Shown here: positions 22,618 through 30,617 of the stretch, in pieces
Numbering within the stretch: the first letter of the stretch is position 1
Layout of the letters: every line of letters starts with the position of its first letter
Source of the DNA: Rhizobium ecuadorense
Lineage (GTDB): Bacteria > Pseudomonadota > Alphaproteobacteria > Rhizobiales > Rhizobiaceae
Direction: 5' to 3'
Assembly (NCBI RefSeq): GCF_001187535.1
Contig: NZ_LFIO01001217.1
Coordinates: 1 to 33,556, forward strand
DNA: 33,556 nucleotides
Position numbers and translations under genes: made by a program
The notes under the pieces: model-generated
The model's input: only the letters and a program-made list of their open reading frames with translations
What the model was told of the DNA's origin: nothing
The model's database searches: none

Positions 22618-24342
22618 ATGAGTCACACTCGACCGTTCCCCCCGCGTGTTTTTACTCCCGCAGTTATCATGGCTGTGGTTCTGACAAGCTGCGTAAACCT
22701 TCTGGCGCTTATAGGTCCAATCTTCATGATTGAGGTCTACGACAGGGTGATACCAAGCAAGAACATGCCTACGCTCGTGGCACTGGGTGTTCTCGCTGCA
22801 TTTCTCTATCTCTTCTCGGGCGTTTTGGACGTGGTACGCGGCCGTATTATGGCACGTGTTGCCGGCGTCTTAGATATTGACCTAGCATCCTCGGTCTTCC
22901 GTATCATTGCAACGATGCCTCGTGTTGCAGGTGTGCGGCCGGGTGCAACGAGGCCGGCCGCGGATTTGGATCAGATAAGGCAGTTCCTATCCGGAAGCGG
23001 CCTCCTGTCTTTGTTTGATCTTCCGTGGGCGCTTCTCTACCTTTTCGTATGTTTTCTTTTTCATCCGTATATCGGGGTTGCTGCTACTTCAGCACTTTTG
23101 GTCCTGGTCATGCTGACGGCAATAACGCATTTTGCCACGAAGCGAGAAGCGCGAAACCTTAGCTCAACGCTCGCCGCCCGAGGTCGGCTGGAGGAAGAGG
23201 TTCATCGAAATGTGGAAGCCATTGCGTCGATGGGGCTTTTCGATCGCGCGTATGAGCGATGGTTCGACCATCACGAGGCGCATGCGAAATCGGGCCGCAA
23301 GATAAATGATCTTGCCGGTATGGCTGCCAGCGCATCCAAGACGTTCAGATATGCCGTCCAGTCGGGTGTCCTCGCACTCGGAGCGTTTCTCGTCGTTGAT
23401 GGCCAGTTGACTGGCGGGATGATCTTGGCGTCCTCGGTAATTGTATCCCGCGCGCTCGCACCAGTGGAGCAAGTTATCGGCCAATGGAAGTCTTTGATTG
23501 GCGCGATGCAGGCTTGGCGACGACTTAGTGAGAGTTCCAAACTAGCAACGGTCACCGAGCATAAAACGAACCTGGCCGCTCCACAGCTGAACTTGCAGGT
23601 TCGGAACGTTGCGATCGTGCCACCCGGGACCCAGAAGCTAGCTGTTAAAAACGCCTCGTTCGCGCTTGAGGCGGGAAGCATACTCGGCGTCATCGGTCCT
23701 AGCGGTTCAGGTAAGTCCTGTCTCGTGCGAGCAATTGCCGGGATCTGGTCGCCATTAAGGGGAGAGATTAGACTTGATGGTGCGGCCTTAGATCAATGGA
23801 CGGACGCTGCACGTGGTTCGCACATCGGATATCTTCCTCAGACAGTCGAACTCTTTGAGGGGACCGTAGCGGAAAACATCAGCCGTTTCGATAAAAATGC
23901 GAATGACGACGATATATTGGATGCAGCCCATGCGGCGGGCGCACACGACATGATCGTTCACTTCGAGCATGGATATGAAACCGCGGTCGGAGAGGGCGGC
24001 AAAAATCTATCGGCCGGTCAACGGCAGCGTATTGCCCTTGCAAGGGCGCTTTTCAAGAAGCCATTCTTGGTGGTGCTGGACGAGCCGAATTCAAATCTGG
24101 ACGTCGATGGAGAGCGTGCGCTCGCTAACGCACTGCAACGAGTGAAGGACAGAAATGGTATTGTTGTTGTTGTCGCGCATCGTTCTGACATCATGAACAT
24201 CGTCGACCATGTACTCATGCTGCGAAACGGCGACGTCGCAATGTACGGGAAGCGGGATGCCATCATCAATCGAATATCCGAGGGGCCTCGGGCGTTGCCG
24301 GCAACAACGCTTAAGGTTGTCGATGGAGATCTCGGAGCATGA
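22618..24342 (+). CDS. prsD: Type I secretion ABC transporter (PrsD-like)
   Basis: This is the permease-ATPase of a type I system, about 574 aa from ATG 22618; TTG 22579 or GTG 22606 could add residues, and GTG 22606 has AGGA upstream. The N-terminal part has membrane segments (VIMAVVLTSCVNLLALIGPI and on) with YDRVIPS, a hallmark of PrtD/PrsD. The ATPase domain has GPSGSGKS (Walker A), LPQTVELFEGTVAENI (Q-loop), LSAGQRQRIALARAL (signature) and VVLDEPNSNLD (Walker B), followed by the VVVAHR H-loop. It would export the RTX protein and perhaps glycanases. The stop overlaps the adaptor start by 4 nt (ATGA). Confidence 0.9.
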   Translation: MSHTRPFPPRVFTPAVIMAVVLTSCVNLLALIGPIFMIEVYDRVIPSKNMPTLVALGVLAAFLYLFSGVLDVVRGRIMARVAGVLDIDLASSVFRIIATMPRVAGVRPGATRPAADLDQIRQFLSGSGLLSLFDLPWALLYLFVCFLFHPYIGVAATSALLVLVMLTAITHFATKREARNLSSTLAARGRLEEEVHRNVEAIASMGLFDRAYERWFDHHEAHAKSGRKINDLAGMAASASKTFRYAVQSGVLALGAFLVVDGQLTGGMILASSVIVSRALAPVEQVIGQWKSLIGAMQAWRRLSESSKLATVTEHKTNLAAPQLNLQVRNVAIVPPGTQKLAVKNASFALEAGSILGVIGPSGSGKSCLVRAIAGIWSPLRGEIRLDGAALDQWTDAARGSHIGYLPQTVELFEGTVAENISRFDKNANDDDILDAAHAAGAHDMIVHFEHGYETAVGEGGKNLSAGQRQRIALARALFKKPFLVVLDEPNSNLDVDGERALANALQRVKDRNGIVVVVAHRSDIMNIVDHVLMLRNGDVAMYGKRDAIINRISEGPRALPATTLKVVDGDLGA

Positions 24343-25649
24343 ACGGGGAGACGCGAAAGGGACTGCAAAAATCGCTACGCAGTCATATGCTGTTTGGCGT
24401 ATGTGCGGTGATCTCGATATTTGGCGGTTTTGCCGTCTGGGCCGGGAGTACAACACTCGCAACCGCAGTAGTCGCACCCGGAACGCTCGTCGTTGACGGA
24501 AACATCAAGCCGGTCCAACACCCTAGTGGGGGAATAGTAACCGAGATTCTGGTGCGCGAAGGACAGGTCGTGCATAGCGACGAAGTGCTAATCAGGTTGG
24601 ATGCAACTGCTGCCAAGATGAACTACGAAATCTTGAAGGCCGCAATTAATCAGCTCTACTCAAGGAAGGCCAGGCTTTTTGCCGAGGGGACGGGACTGCA
24701 AGATATTGTCGTCCCGTCGGAGCTAGCGTTGCGACTTGCGCCCGACAAGATCGACGGAGTGATGGAAGCGGAGCGTCGCATCTTTCAGAGCCGCCGAGAC
24801 GCGCGCGAGGGACAGCGTCAACAACTCGGTGAACAAATCACCCAGTACCAAGAGCAAATCAAAGGCTTGGAAACCCAACAAGCCGCAAAGGCTCAAGAGA
24901 TCAGTCTGATCGATAAAGAATTGGAAGGAACACGTCGTCTTTACAAGCAAGGTCTTGTTTCACTCAATAGATTGAATAGCCTCGATCGAAGCGAAGCGCG
25001 CATTCAGGGCGAGAATGGGCAACTGGTTGCCTCTGCAGCGAGCGCGAAAGCTCGGATTTCGGAAATAAGGATTCAGCTATTGCAGATCGATCAGGATCTA
25101 AGGTCGCAGGTTGAAACAGAGCAAAGAGACGTCCAGAGCCGCCTTGATGAACTGACTGAAAAAGAAGTCACGGCCCGCGACCAACTGAATCGTGTTGAAA
25201 TACGTGCGCCGACGGCGGGCACTATTCACGATCTCAATATCCACAGTGTTGGCGCTGTTGTCACACCAGCCGAAACGCTCCTTCAGATAGTGCCATCCCA
25301 AAGTGAATTGGTCGTGAGCGTGAGGCTTGCTCCCTCGATGATCGACCAGGTTGCCGTGGGTCAGTCAGCGTTCCTAAAATTTAGTGCGTTTGATCGAAAC
25401 ACAACGCCAGATTTGACTGGCCAGGTCGTAAGAGTATCGGCGGATCTCGAGATGGATACCAAAACGAATACTGCGTTTTACAAATGCGACATTGCCATCC
25501 CTGCTGATGAAGTCGCAAAGCTGAAAGAATTGAAACTCCTTCCCGGCATGCCTGTAGAGTCGTTCATCAGAGGGAACGATCGATCTGTCGCAAGTTACTT
25601 CACAAAGCCAATACGCGATCACATGGCGCGTGTTTTTGTTGAGAGATAG
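24339..25649 (+). CDS. prsE: Type I secretion membrane-fusion protein (PrsE-like)
   Basis: The 436-aa protein is a HlyD-family adaptor that links the ABC transporter to an outer-membrane TolC-like channel. A short cytoplasmic tail precedes one helix (VCAVISIFGGFAVWAG). A lipoyl half-motif follows (VQHPSGGIVTEILVREGQVV), then a long coiled coil of about 130-290 rich in Gln and Glu (QRQQLGEQITQYQEQIKGLETQQ as two strands of a hairpin). The second lipoyl half is VEIRAPTAGTIHDLNIHSVGAVV. A beta-barrel region follows. Start and stop overlaps with prsD show translational coupling. No TolC homolog lies in the window, so the channel must come from elsewhere. Confidence 0.9.
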   Translation: MNGETRKGLQKSLRSHMLFGVCAVISIFGGFAVWAGSTTLATAVVAPGTLVVDGNIKPVQHPSGGIVTEILVREGQVVHSDEVLIRLDATAAKMNYEILKAAINQLYSRKARLFAEGTGLQDIVVPSELALRLAPDKIDGVMEAERRIFQSRRDAREGQRQQLGEQITQYQEQIKGLETQQAAKAQEISLIDKELEGTRRLYKQGLVSLNRLNSLDRSEARIQGENGQLVASAASAKARISEIRIQLLQIDQDLRSQVETEQRDVQSRLDELTEKEVTARDQLNRVEIRAPTAGTIHDLNIHSVGAVVTPAETLLQIVPSQSELVVSVRLAPSMIDQVAVGQSAFLKFSAFDRNTTPDLTGQVVRVSADLEMDTKTNTAFYKCDIAIPADEVAKLKELKLLPGMPVESFIRGNDRSVASYFTKPIRDHMARVFVER

Positions 25650-25748
25650 CCAATCGGACTGTCCCTTATAGATTATTCATCCGGGTGTGCTTAGTGTCGG
25701 CATGATCCGAGGCAAAAATTGCCGCAGATAAAGAGAAGACAAACAGAT

Positions 25749-26747
25749 ATGCAATTTCTAGTGACTGGAACTGGGGGCTTCATCGGCTTTCATCTTGCGA
25801 GACGCCTGTTGGAGGAAGGTCATTCCGTGACGGGATTTGATGGGATGACGCCGTACTACGACGTTTCTCTAAAGGAACGGCGGCACGCAATTCTATCGAG
25901 CTACAGCAGTTTCCACCCGGTCATAGCAATGCTCGAGGACCGTGAGCGACTGACAGAGGCATTCAACTCGGCTCGACCCGATGTTGTCGTGCACCTCGCC
26001 GCTCAAGCAGGCGTGAGATATAGCTTGGAGAATCCTGACGCATACATCGGATCAAATTTGGTGGGTTCGTGGAACATACTGGATTTGTGCCGGCAGTTTC
26101 GACCCAATCACCTGCTGCTAGCATCGACTTCGTCGATTTATGGCGCAAATAGCAAGATTCCATTTGGGGAGTCGGACAAGGCAGACGAGCCTTTGACCCT
26201 CTACGCAGCGACAAAAAAAGCTATGGAAGTGATGGCGCATAGCCAATCGCATCTTCATAATATCCCCACCACCGCATTTCGGTTTTTCACAGTTTACGGC
26301 CCGTGGGGCCGGCCGGATATGGCGCTCTTCAAATTCGTAAGTGCCATACTCGACGGCAAGCCAATTGACGTTTATGGACATGGACAAATGTCCCGAGATT
26401 TCACCTATATCGATGATCTGGTTGAAGCGATTATCCGACTCATACCGGTGATTCCGCAGCCCTCGACACCTGCAAACGCCGCGATTGACACTATATCAAT
26501 GCACGCCCCGTTCCGCATTGTGAACATCGGGGGCGGGCAGCCGGTTGGTTTGGAAACATTTATCGAAACTGTAGAGCAGGCGCTGGATCAGAAAGCGTTG
26601 CGTAATATGCTACCTATGCAACAGGGCGATGTGCCTCGTACCTATGCAGCGCCCGAGCTTCTTCAGTTGTTGACGGGCTATACGCCCCAGACACCTGTGT
26701 CTGAGGGTGTTCGGCGCTTCGTCGAATGGTACTCGCAAGTCCACTGA
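25749..26747 (+). CDS. lpsL: UDP-glucuronate 4-epimerase-like enzyme
   Basis: The 332-aa protein is an extended SDR epimerase. GTGGFIG near the start binds NAD, STSSIYG and YAATKKAMEVMAHS carry the catalytic Ser/Thr and Tyr-x-x-x-Lys, and MTPYYDVSLK matches UDP-glucuronate epimerases such as LpsL. SRDFTYIDDLVEAIIRL and NMLPMQQGDVPRTYA are also typical. It likely converts UDP-glucuronate to UDP-galacturonate for exopolysaccharide or lipopolysaccharide. The ATG at 25749 fits the family N-terminus, but a TTG at 25719 has a better ribosome site (GAGG, 6 nt). The gene follows prsE after about 100 nt. Confidence 0.87.
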   Translation: MQFLVTGTGGFIGFHLARRLLEEGHSVTGFDGMTPYYDVSLKERRHAILSSYSSFHPVIAMLEDRERLTEAFNSARPDVVVHLAAQAGVRYSLENPDAYIGSNLVGSWNILDLCRQFRPNHLLLASTSSIYGANSKIPFGESDKADEPLTLYAATKKAMEVMAHSQSHLHNIPTTAFRFFTVYGPWGRPDMALFKFVSAILDGKPIDVYGHGQMSRDFTYIDDLVEAIIRLIPVIPQPSTPANAAIDTISMHAPFRIVNIGGGQPVGLETFIETVEQALDQKALRNMLPMQQGDVPRTYAAPELLQLLTGYTPQTPVSEGVRRFVEWYSQVH

Positions 26748-26772
26748 TTGAACGCCAAAACCGCGAAACCTG

Positions 26773-28077
26773 TTGAGTAACGCCTTGCTGAAACCGATAG
26801 TAGCGACCCTATTTGCGATCAACATGATGCTTGCCGTTGTGCTGGTGAGACTATCGGTCGGTGGGCTGCCCGTAAGATTGCTGTTCGTCGCGGTGTTACT
26901 TGCCGTGGTGGGCGCGTGTGAGCCTGGACTTATCGTTCGCGCGGTTAAGGACCAAAGAAATCAGATATTTGTCATTACGTTTTTGACTTGTTGTGCACTG
27001 ATATCCAGCGCTTTGGTTGGCGACGGCTTCACCTACTCCATCGGTCAAGTTTTCCAGATCCACATTCAAGCAATCATCGGCGTGATTGTGGGATATTGCG
27101 TGATCACTATCGTTGGCTATCAGTCAATGGTTTTAATTTTTTTGCTGCCGATCGCGATTTCGTCAATTTTTGCCGTCTTGCAATTTGCCGGATTTTCGCC
27201 CGCTTGGTCCGCCTACGACGCACTGTCCGCTTTACAGCCGCGGGATCTCGTAGATTTCGAGGGATTTGACCCACATTACCGAGCGCTGGGTTTGTCATAT
27301 AGCCCGGTTCATCTCGGAACGCAGCTGAGCTTGGCCTTTGCCGTAATTTTCGCATACCGCGTTAGCCAAATTGGGCGGAATGCTATCATGAGCGGGTTTG
27401 ATCGAAGACTGATTGCGACGATCGCACTCATCGGTTTCGTTGCAATATGCTCTGGTAATCGGTCGCCGATGCTTGGCTTAGCTATATTTTTCTCCCTGTA
27501 TTTGGCGTCTGCTAAGCCGATGCTCGGGCTATTAGCAGGCCTTTTCATGGTGGCTGCAGTTCTCCTTGGAGATTCCATTGTTGAGGCCATGAATTCCTCC
27601 GGGCTTCGGACATTCAACACGGAAAACAGTTCAGGCGAGGGACGTCTGGTACTTAGCGTCTACGGTTCGATGCTATTCTTCTATAGGCCATTCGGATATG
27701 GGCTGTCATTCGACAGCATCGCTCACTATTCCGAGTACTGGGATTGGCTGAAAAACTATCCCAATTCTCAAGCGATCACGGTCCATGCGCTCCATAATTA
27801 CTATTTGATGTTTATCAACAAGCATGGGGTGTTGGCGCTTTTTGTCGTTCCATACCTGCTGCGCGCCTGCTCGAAAAATTTGGTGGGCGTGCTCGCATTC
27901 GTCCCGTATCTCGTGCACATATTTTACCACAACGATGGTCCGCTCCAGGCAGACTTCATGTTCTGGTACATAATTCCTCTCGTGGCTCAAAATCCCGCGT
28001 TCTACTCGCAGCAGGATCGAGAAATGACGCAAACAATCGCCGCTGGGAAACCCGCGCAAGTGACGGCTGTGCGGTGA
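26773..28077 (+). CDS. Polysaccharide polymerase-like membrane protein
   Basis: The 434-aa protein, from TTG 26773 with no strong ribosome site, has about ten or more hydrophobic helices (for example AIIGVIVGYCVITIVGYQSMV and LGLAIFFSLYLASAKPMLGLL). A large loop has WAY-type residues and SGEGRLVLSVYGSMLFFYRP. FSYSPVHLGTQLSLAF and ALHNYYLMFINKHGV resemble O-antigen polymerase or ligase (Wzy) proteins. Such proteins are poorly conserved, so the assignment rests on topology and position. GTG of the next gene overlaps its stop by 4 nt, so the two are coupled. It would polymerise repeats at the periplasmic face. Confidence 0.7.
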   Translation: MSNALLKPIVATLFAINMMLAVVLVRLSVGGLPVRLLFVAVLLAVVGACEPGLIVRAVKDQRNQIFVITFLTCCALISSALVGDGFTYSIGQVFQIHIQAIIGVIVGYCVITIVGYQSMVLIFLLPIAISSIFAVLQFAGFSPAWSAYDALSALQPRDLVDFEGFDPHYRALGLSYSPVHLGTQLSLAFAVIFAYRVSQIGRNAIMSGFDRRLIATIALIGFVAICSGNRSPMLGLAIFFSLYLASAKPMLGLLAGLFMVAAVLLGDSIVEAMNSSGLRTFNTENSSGEGRLVLSVYGSMLFFYRPFGYGLSFDSIAHYSEYWDWLKNYPNSQAITVHALHNYYLMFINKHGVLALFVVPYLLRACSKNLVGVLAFVPYLVHIFYHNDGPLQADFMFWYIIPLVAQNPAFYSQQDREMTQTIAAGKPAQVTAVR

Positions 28078-29447
28078 AATTTGTGAAGTCACGTTTTTAC
28101 GCACATTGGCTCTGTTTCCTCGTGGCACTCTCGGCATTAGCATACGGAGGTGTCGCCGAACTTCCGTTCCAATTTATCGCTGTCCTGACGTTCGTAACAG
28201 GCGCAGTGGCATTTGTTTTTATGCCCCGCGCCGCTGAGACAAAAACACTATGGCTTCTATTCATCATCGCCTGCGCGTTGGCAGCTGCCGCATATTCGCA
28301 GTCCTTGGATATGTCGACTTTCATGACGTTCGGCGCGGCTTTCGAAAGCTTGGAGAGTATTCGCCAAAAGACGATTTCTGTGTCACCCGGGGCAACCGAT
28401 ATCGCGATATTGCGATTACTCGTCCCTATCGCCATTTTCTTTTTGTTTCGGGCCGTATCGACCGGCGACGATAGGGCGTTGCGCTTGCTGCGGCTGCTCG
28501 GTGCATGGGGCGGCGCAATCGTAGTTGGCGCGCTGATCCAGTTTTTTGTAGACCCTGACCATATCGTCTTGGCAGACAAGCTGCATTACAAGGAGAGCCT
28601 CACAGGCCCGTTTGTGAATCGAAATAACGCAGCGGCCTATATAGGTCTCATTCTGCAGATTCTCTTGGCGCTCATGTTTTATGGGCAGCGTGCAGCACCC
28701 AAGGGGAAGCCCACATGGAGATGGATGACGCCCGCGCTGTTCGCGATTGGGGTATTTGCGCTACTTTTGACCAAGTCGAGGGCGGGCATAGCAGCCGCTA
28801 TACTTGGTTGCTTGCTGATGGCAGGATTGCTCCGTGCATATTCTTCCGGCGGCCCCGCGCGCCAGAAGCAACGAACGGCAATTCCTTCATTGCTCATGGG
28901 CGGCGGCTTGATTCTTTCGTGTATCGTTTTGTTCGGTCAAGGAACGATCATTCGCCTGACCACCGAAAAACTTGCCGATAGTCGGGTGTGCACGTACGAA
29001 TCGGTCTTGTCTGGCATCAGGGCTGACGCAAACTTTTGGGTAGGGACGGGCTTCGGGGCATTTCGCTCGGCGTTTCCGCCTTATCGGAGCGCAGATTGTG
29101 GAATAAACGGTATATGGGATAGGGCGCACAACTCTTTTCTGGAGGGCACTTTCGGCCTTGGTGCGATTTTCCTCGTTGCACTGGCGGGTGGGATGTTGAT
29201 TTTGTGCCGCACCTATCTCGGCGGTATGAAGCTCCGCCGACGCTTCCGTCCGTTTGCAGCATTAGGTATAAGCGCGACTATTGCGCTACTTGCCCATTCC
29301 TTGGTCGATTTCCCTCTCCAAATACCGGGCGTTAACAACCTATTTGCCGCAGTCGCCGGAATAGCTTTTGGGATCTCCTGTCAAGACAAAGGCAATATTA
29401 GAATGCATGGTATCTCAGATAATACGACATTTAAACAATTCACATAG
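28074..29447 (+). CDS. O-antigen ligase/Wzy-family membrane protein
   Basis: The 457-aa protein starts at GTG 28074, overlapping the previous stop (GTGA). It has about twelve hydrophobic helices. The Wzy_C-type core is visible: GPFVNRNNAAAYIGLILQI, LLLTKSRAGIAAAILGCLL, a periplasmic loop with GTGFGAFRSAFPPYRS, and RAHNSFLEGTFGLGAIF. The RAHNSFLE His and Arg are the conserved region of WaaL/Wzy_C proteins. The role could be chain polymerisation or linkage of finished chains to an acceptor. Having two unequal polymerase-like proteins in tandem suggests one polymerises and one ligates or modulates. Confidence 0.8.
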   Translation: MKFVKSRFYAHWLCFLVALSALAYGGVAELPFQFIAVLTFVTGAVAFVFMPRAAETKTLWLLFIIACALAAAAYSQSLDMSTFMTFGAAFESLESIRQKTISVSPGATDIAILRLLVPIAIFFLFRAVSTGDDRALRLLRLLGAWGGAIVVGALIQFFVDPDHIVLADKLHYKESLTGPFVNRNNAAAYIGLILQILLALMFYGQRAAPKGKPTWRWMTPALFAIGVFALLLTKSRAGIAAAILGCLLMAGLLRAYSSGGPARQKQRTAIPSLLMGGGLILSCIVLFGQGTIIRLTTEKLADSRVCTYESVLSGIRADANFWVGTGFGAFRSAFPPYRSADCGINGIWDRAHNSFLEGTFGLGAIFLVALAGGMLILCRTYLGGMKLRRRFRPFAALGISATIALLAHSLVDFPLQIPGVNNLFAAVAGIAFGISCQDKGNIRMHGISDNTTFKQFT

Positions 29448-29981
29448 TCTTGTCGTGACGACGTTGCCCCAGTGCAACATCTTCAAAATAAATCGCGAAG
29501 CGCTCGAAAACGACAAGCTGATCTGTTAAACGATTTCAAAATGTTAGGTTTGAGGAAATGCGATCTTAATGAAAAGTGGTCCTAAGGTTCTTCAGGCCGT
29601 CGGCCTTGCTGTTGGCTCGGCCGGACGCTCGCTCCTGGGTTCTGGCTGCGATGATAGATCGCTGGACCAGAAAGCGACAGTTAAAGTCAGGACAAAGGGC
29701 CGTAAGGTTGGGAGCGATCGCGCCCAGATCAACATAGACAACACAACTCTCGTCCTTTCCGTCAAAGCGGGCTCTGCCTCCAGCAAAGACGGTTTCGAAG
29801 GAGGCGGCGGCGCCGCGCCAGATGTTCCCTTCGGTTTTGGGGGCAACATCAAGCACCGTGACGACACGCGATGCTATTCGTGATGTGCCGGAAATTAACG
29901 ATGCGGTAACTAACCTGGGCCGGGCGGTTGTTTAAAGCACTCCCACAAAATATGGTCCGCACGCGAAAATGAGGTGAGGGA
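29448..29981. other. Gap with ambiguous open frames
   Basis: Several frames are open in this 534-nt stretch. A rightward 104-codon frame (29569-29883) has Gly-rich, irregular composition. Another rightward frame is open apart from one TAG near 29734 and ends with RDAIRDVPEINDAVTNLGRAVV, which looks somewhat protein-like. I cannot choose between a decayed small gene and non-coding DNA. GAGG followed by GAGGGA lies just before the next gene at 29982. Confidence 0.35.
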
Positions 29982-30596
29982 ATGAGCTATTTTAAACTAC
30001 AGTGCGCAGCTGCTTTGGTGGTGTTGTTCGGCGCTGGTCAAGTACATGCAGCTGTTGACGCGGGAGCCTCGTGTTTCATCGCTCCGGCGAAGGCGAGCCC
30101 GGAGCAGTTGGACTCGTTCTCCTCTCAACCTGCCGGTCTGACCACAAAATATCCGACGGGCGGTGCGGCAATGTCCTTGGAGGTCAGGACCCTCGCTGGA
30201 AGTCGGTTTGATAATGTCGACCGCCTTGTCCAGCTTGCCGCCGGCGCCTCGCCGGGCCAAAAATCAGCGATTGGCGCCGGTTTGGCGTGGACAGCACGGG
30301 CGTGCGCCGTATCTCAGCCGGAATATGCGCTTCAAATCCAGGAGAAAATCGCGGCCAGCGGCCTGGAGGAGGTCATAACGGCATTTCTCGGTGCCGCCAA
30401 TGACACCGCAACTGCTGCACTGGGTAACGGTGCCGCTCCTGCCGCGGCAGGAGATATTGGCAATACGGGAGCGGTCGGCAACAGTGGAAATGTCGGTGGC
30501 GACGTGGCGACCGCGACGACTGCACCGACACGGTTGGCGGCCAGAGCCGCCGGGAGATCAACGACCATCGTGACGAATGTGGTTAGTCCAAATTAA
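29982..30596 (+). CDS. Secreted protein of unknown function
   Basis: The 204-aa protein has a clear signal peptide (FKLQCAAALVVLFGAGQVHA, cleaved after HAA) and a strong ribosome site (GAGGGA just before ATG). The mature part has two Cys (residues about 31 and 108), which could form a disulfide. An Ala-rich tail with GNTGAVGNSGNVGG repeats follows, then a TTIVTNVVSPN end. Gly-Asn repeats and the position before the ExoP-like kinase suggest a periplasmic or outer-membrane-associated accessory of polysaccharide export. I do not recognise a family. A 21-nt gap separates it from the kinase gene, so they form one unit. Confidence 0.7.
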   Translation: MSYFKLQCAAALVVLFGAGQVHAAVDAGASCFIAPAKASPEQLDSFSSQPAGLTTKYPTGGAAMSLEVRTLAGSRFDNVDRLVQLAAGASPGQKSAIGAGLAWTARACAVSQPEYALQIQEKIAASGLEEVITAFLGAANDTATAALGNGAAPAAAGDIGNTGAVGNSGNVGGDVATATTAPTRLAARAAGRSTTIVTNVVSPN

Positions 30597-30617
30597 TTTG
30601 GTACCGTTGGAGTTAGA

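Noticed and set aside
29592..29867. Leftward Pro/Ala-rich frame in the gap before the secreted protein
   Set aside because: Proline- and alanine-rich antisense frames are common in GC-rich DNA, and no ribosome site is present.
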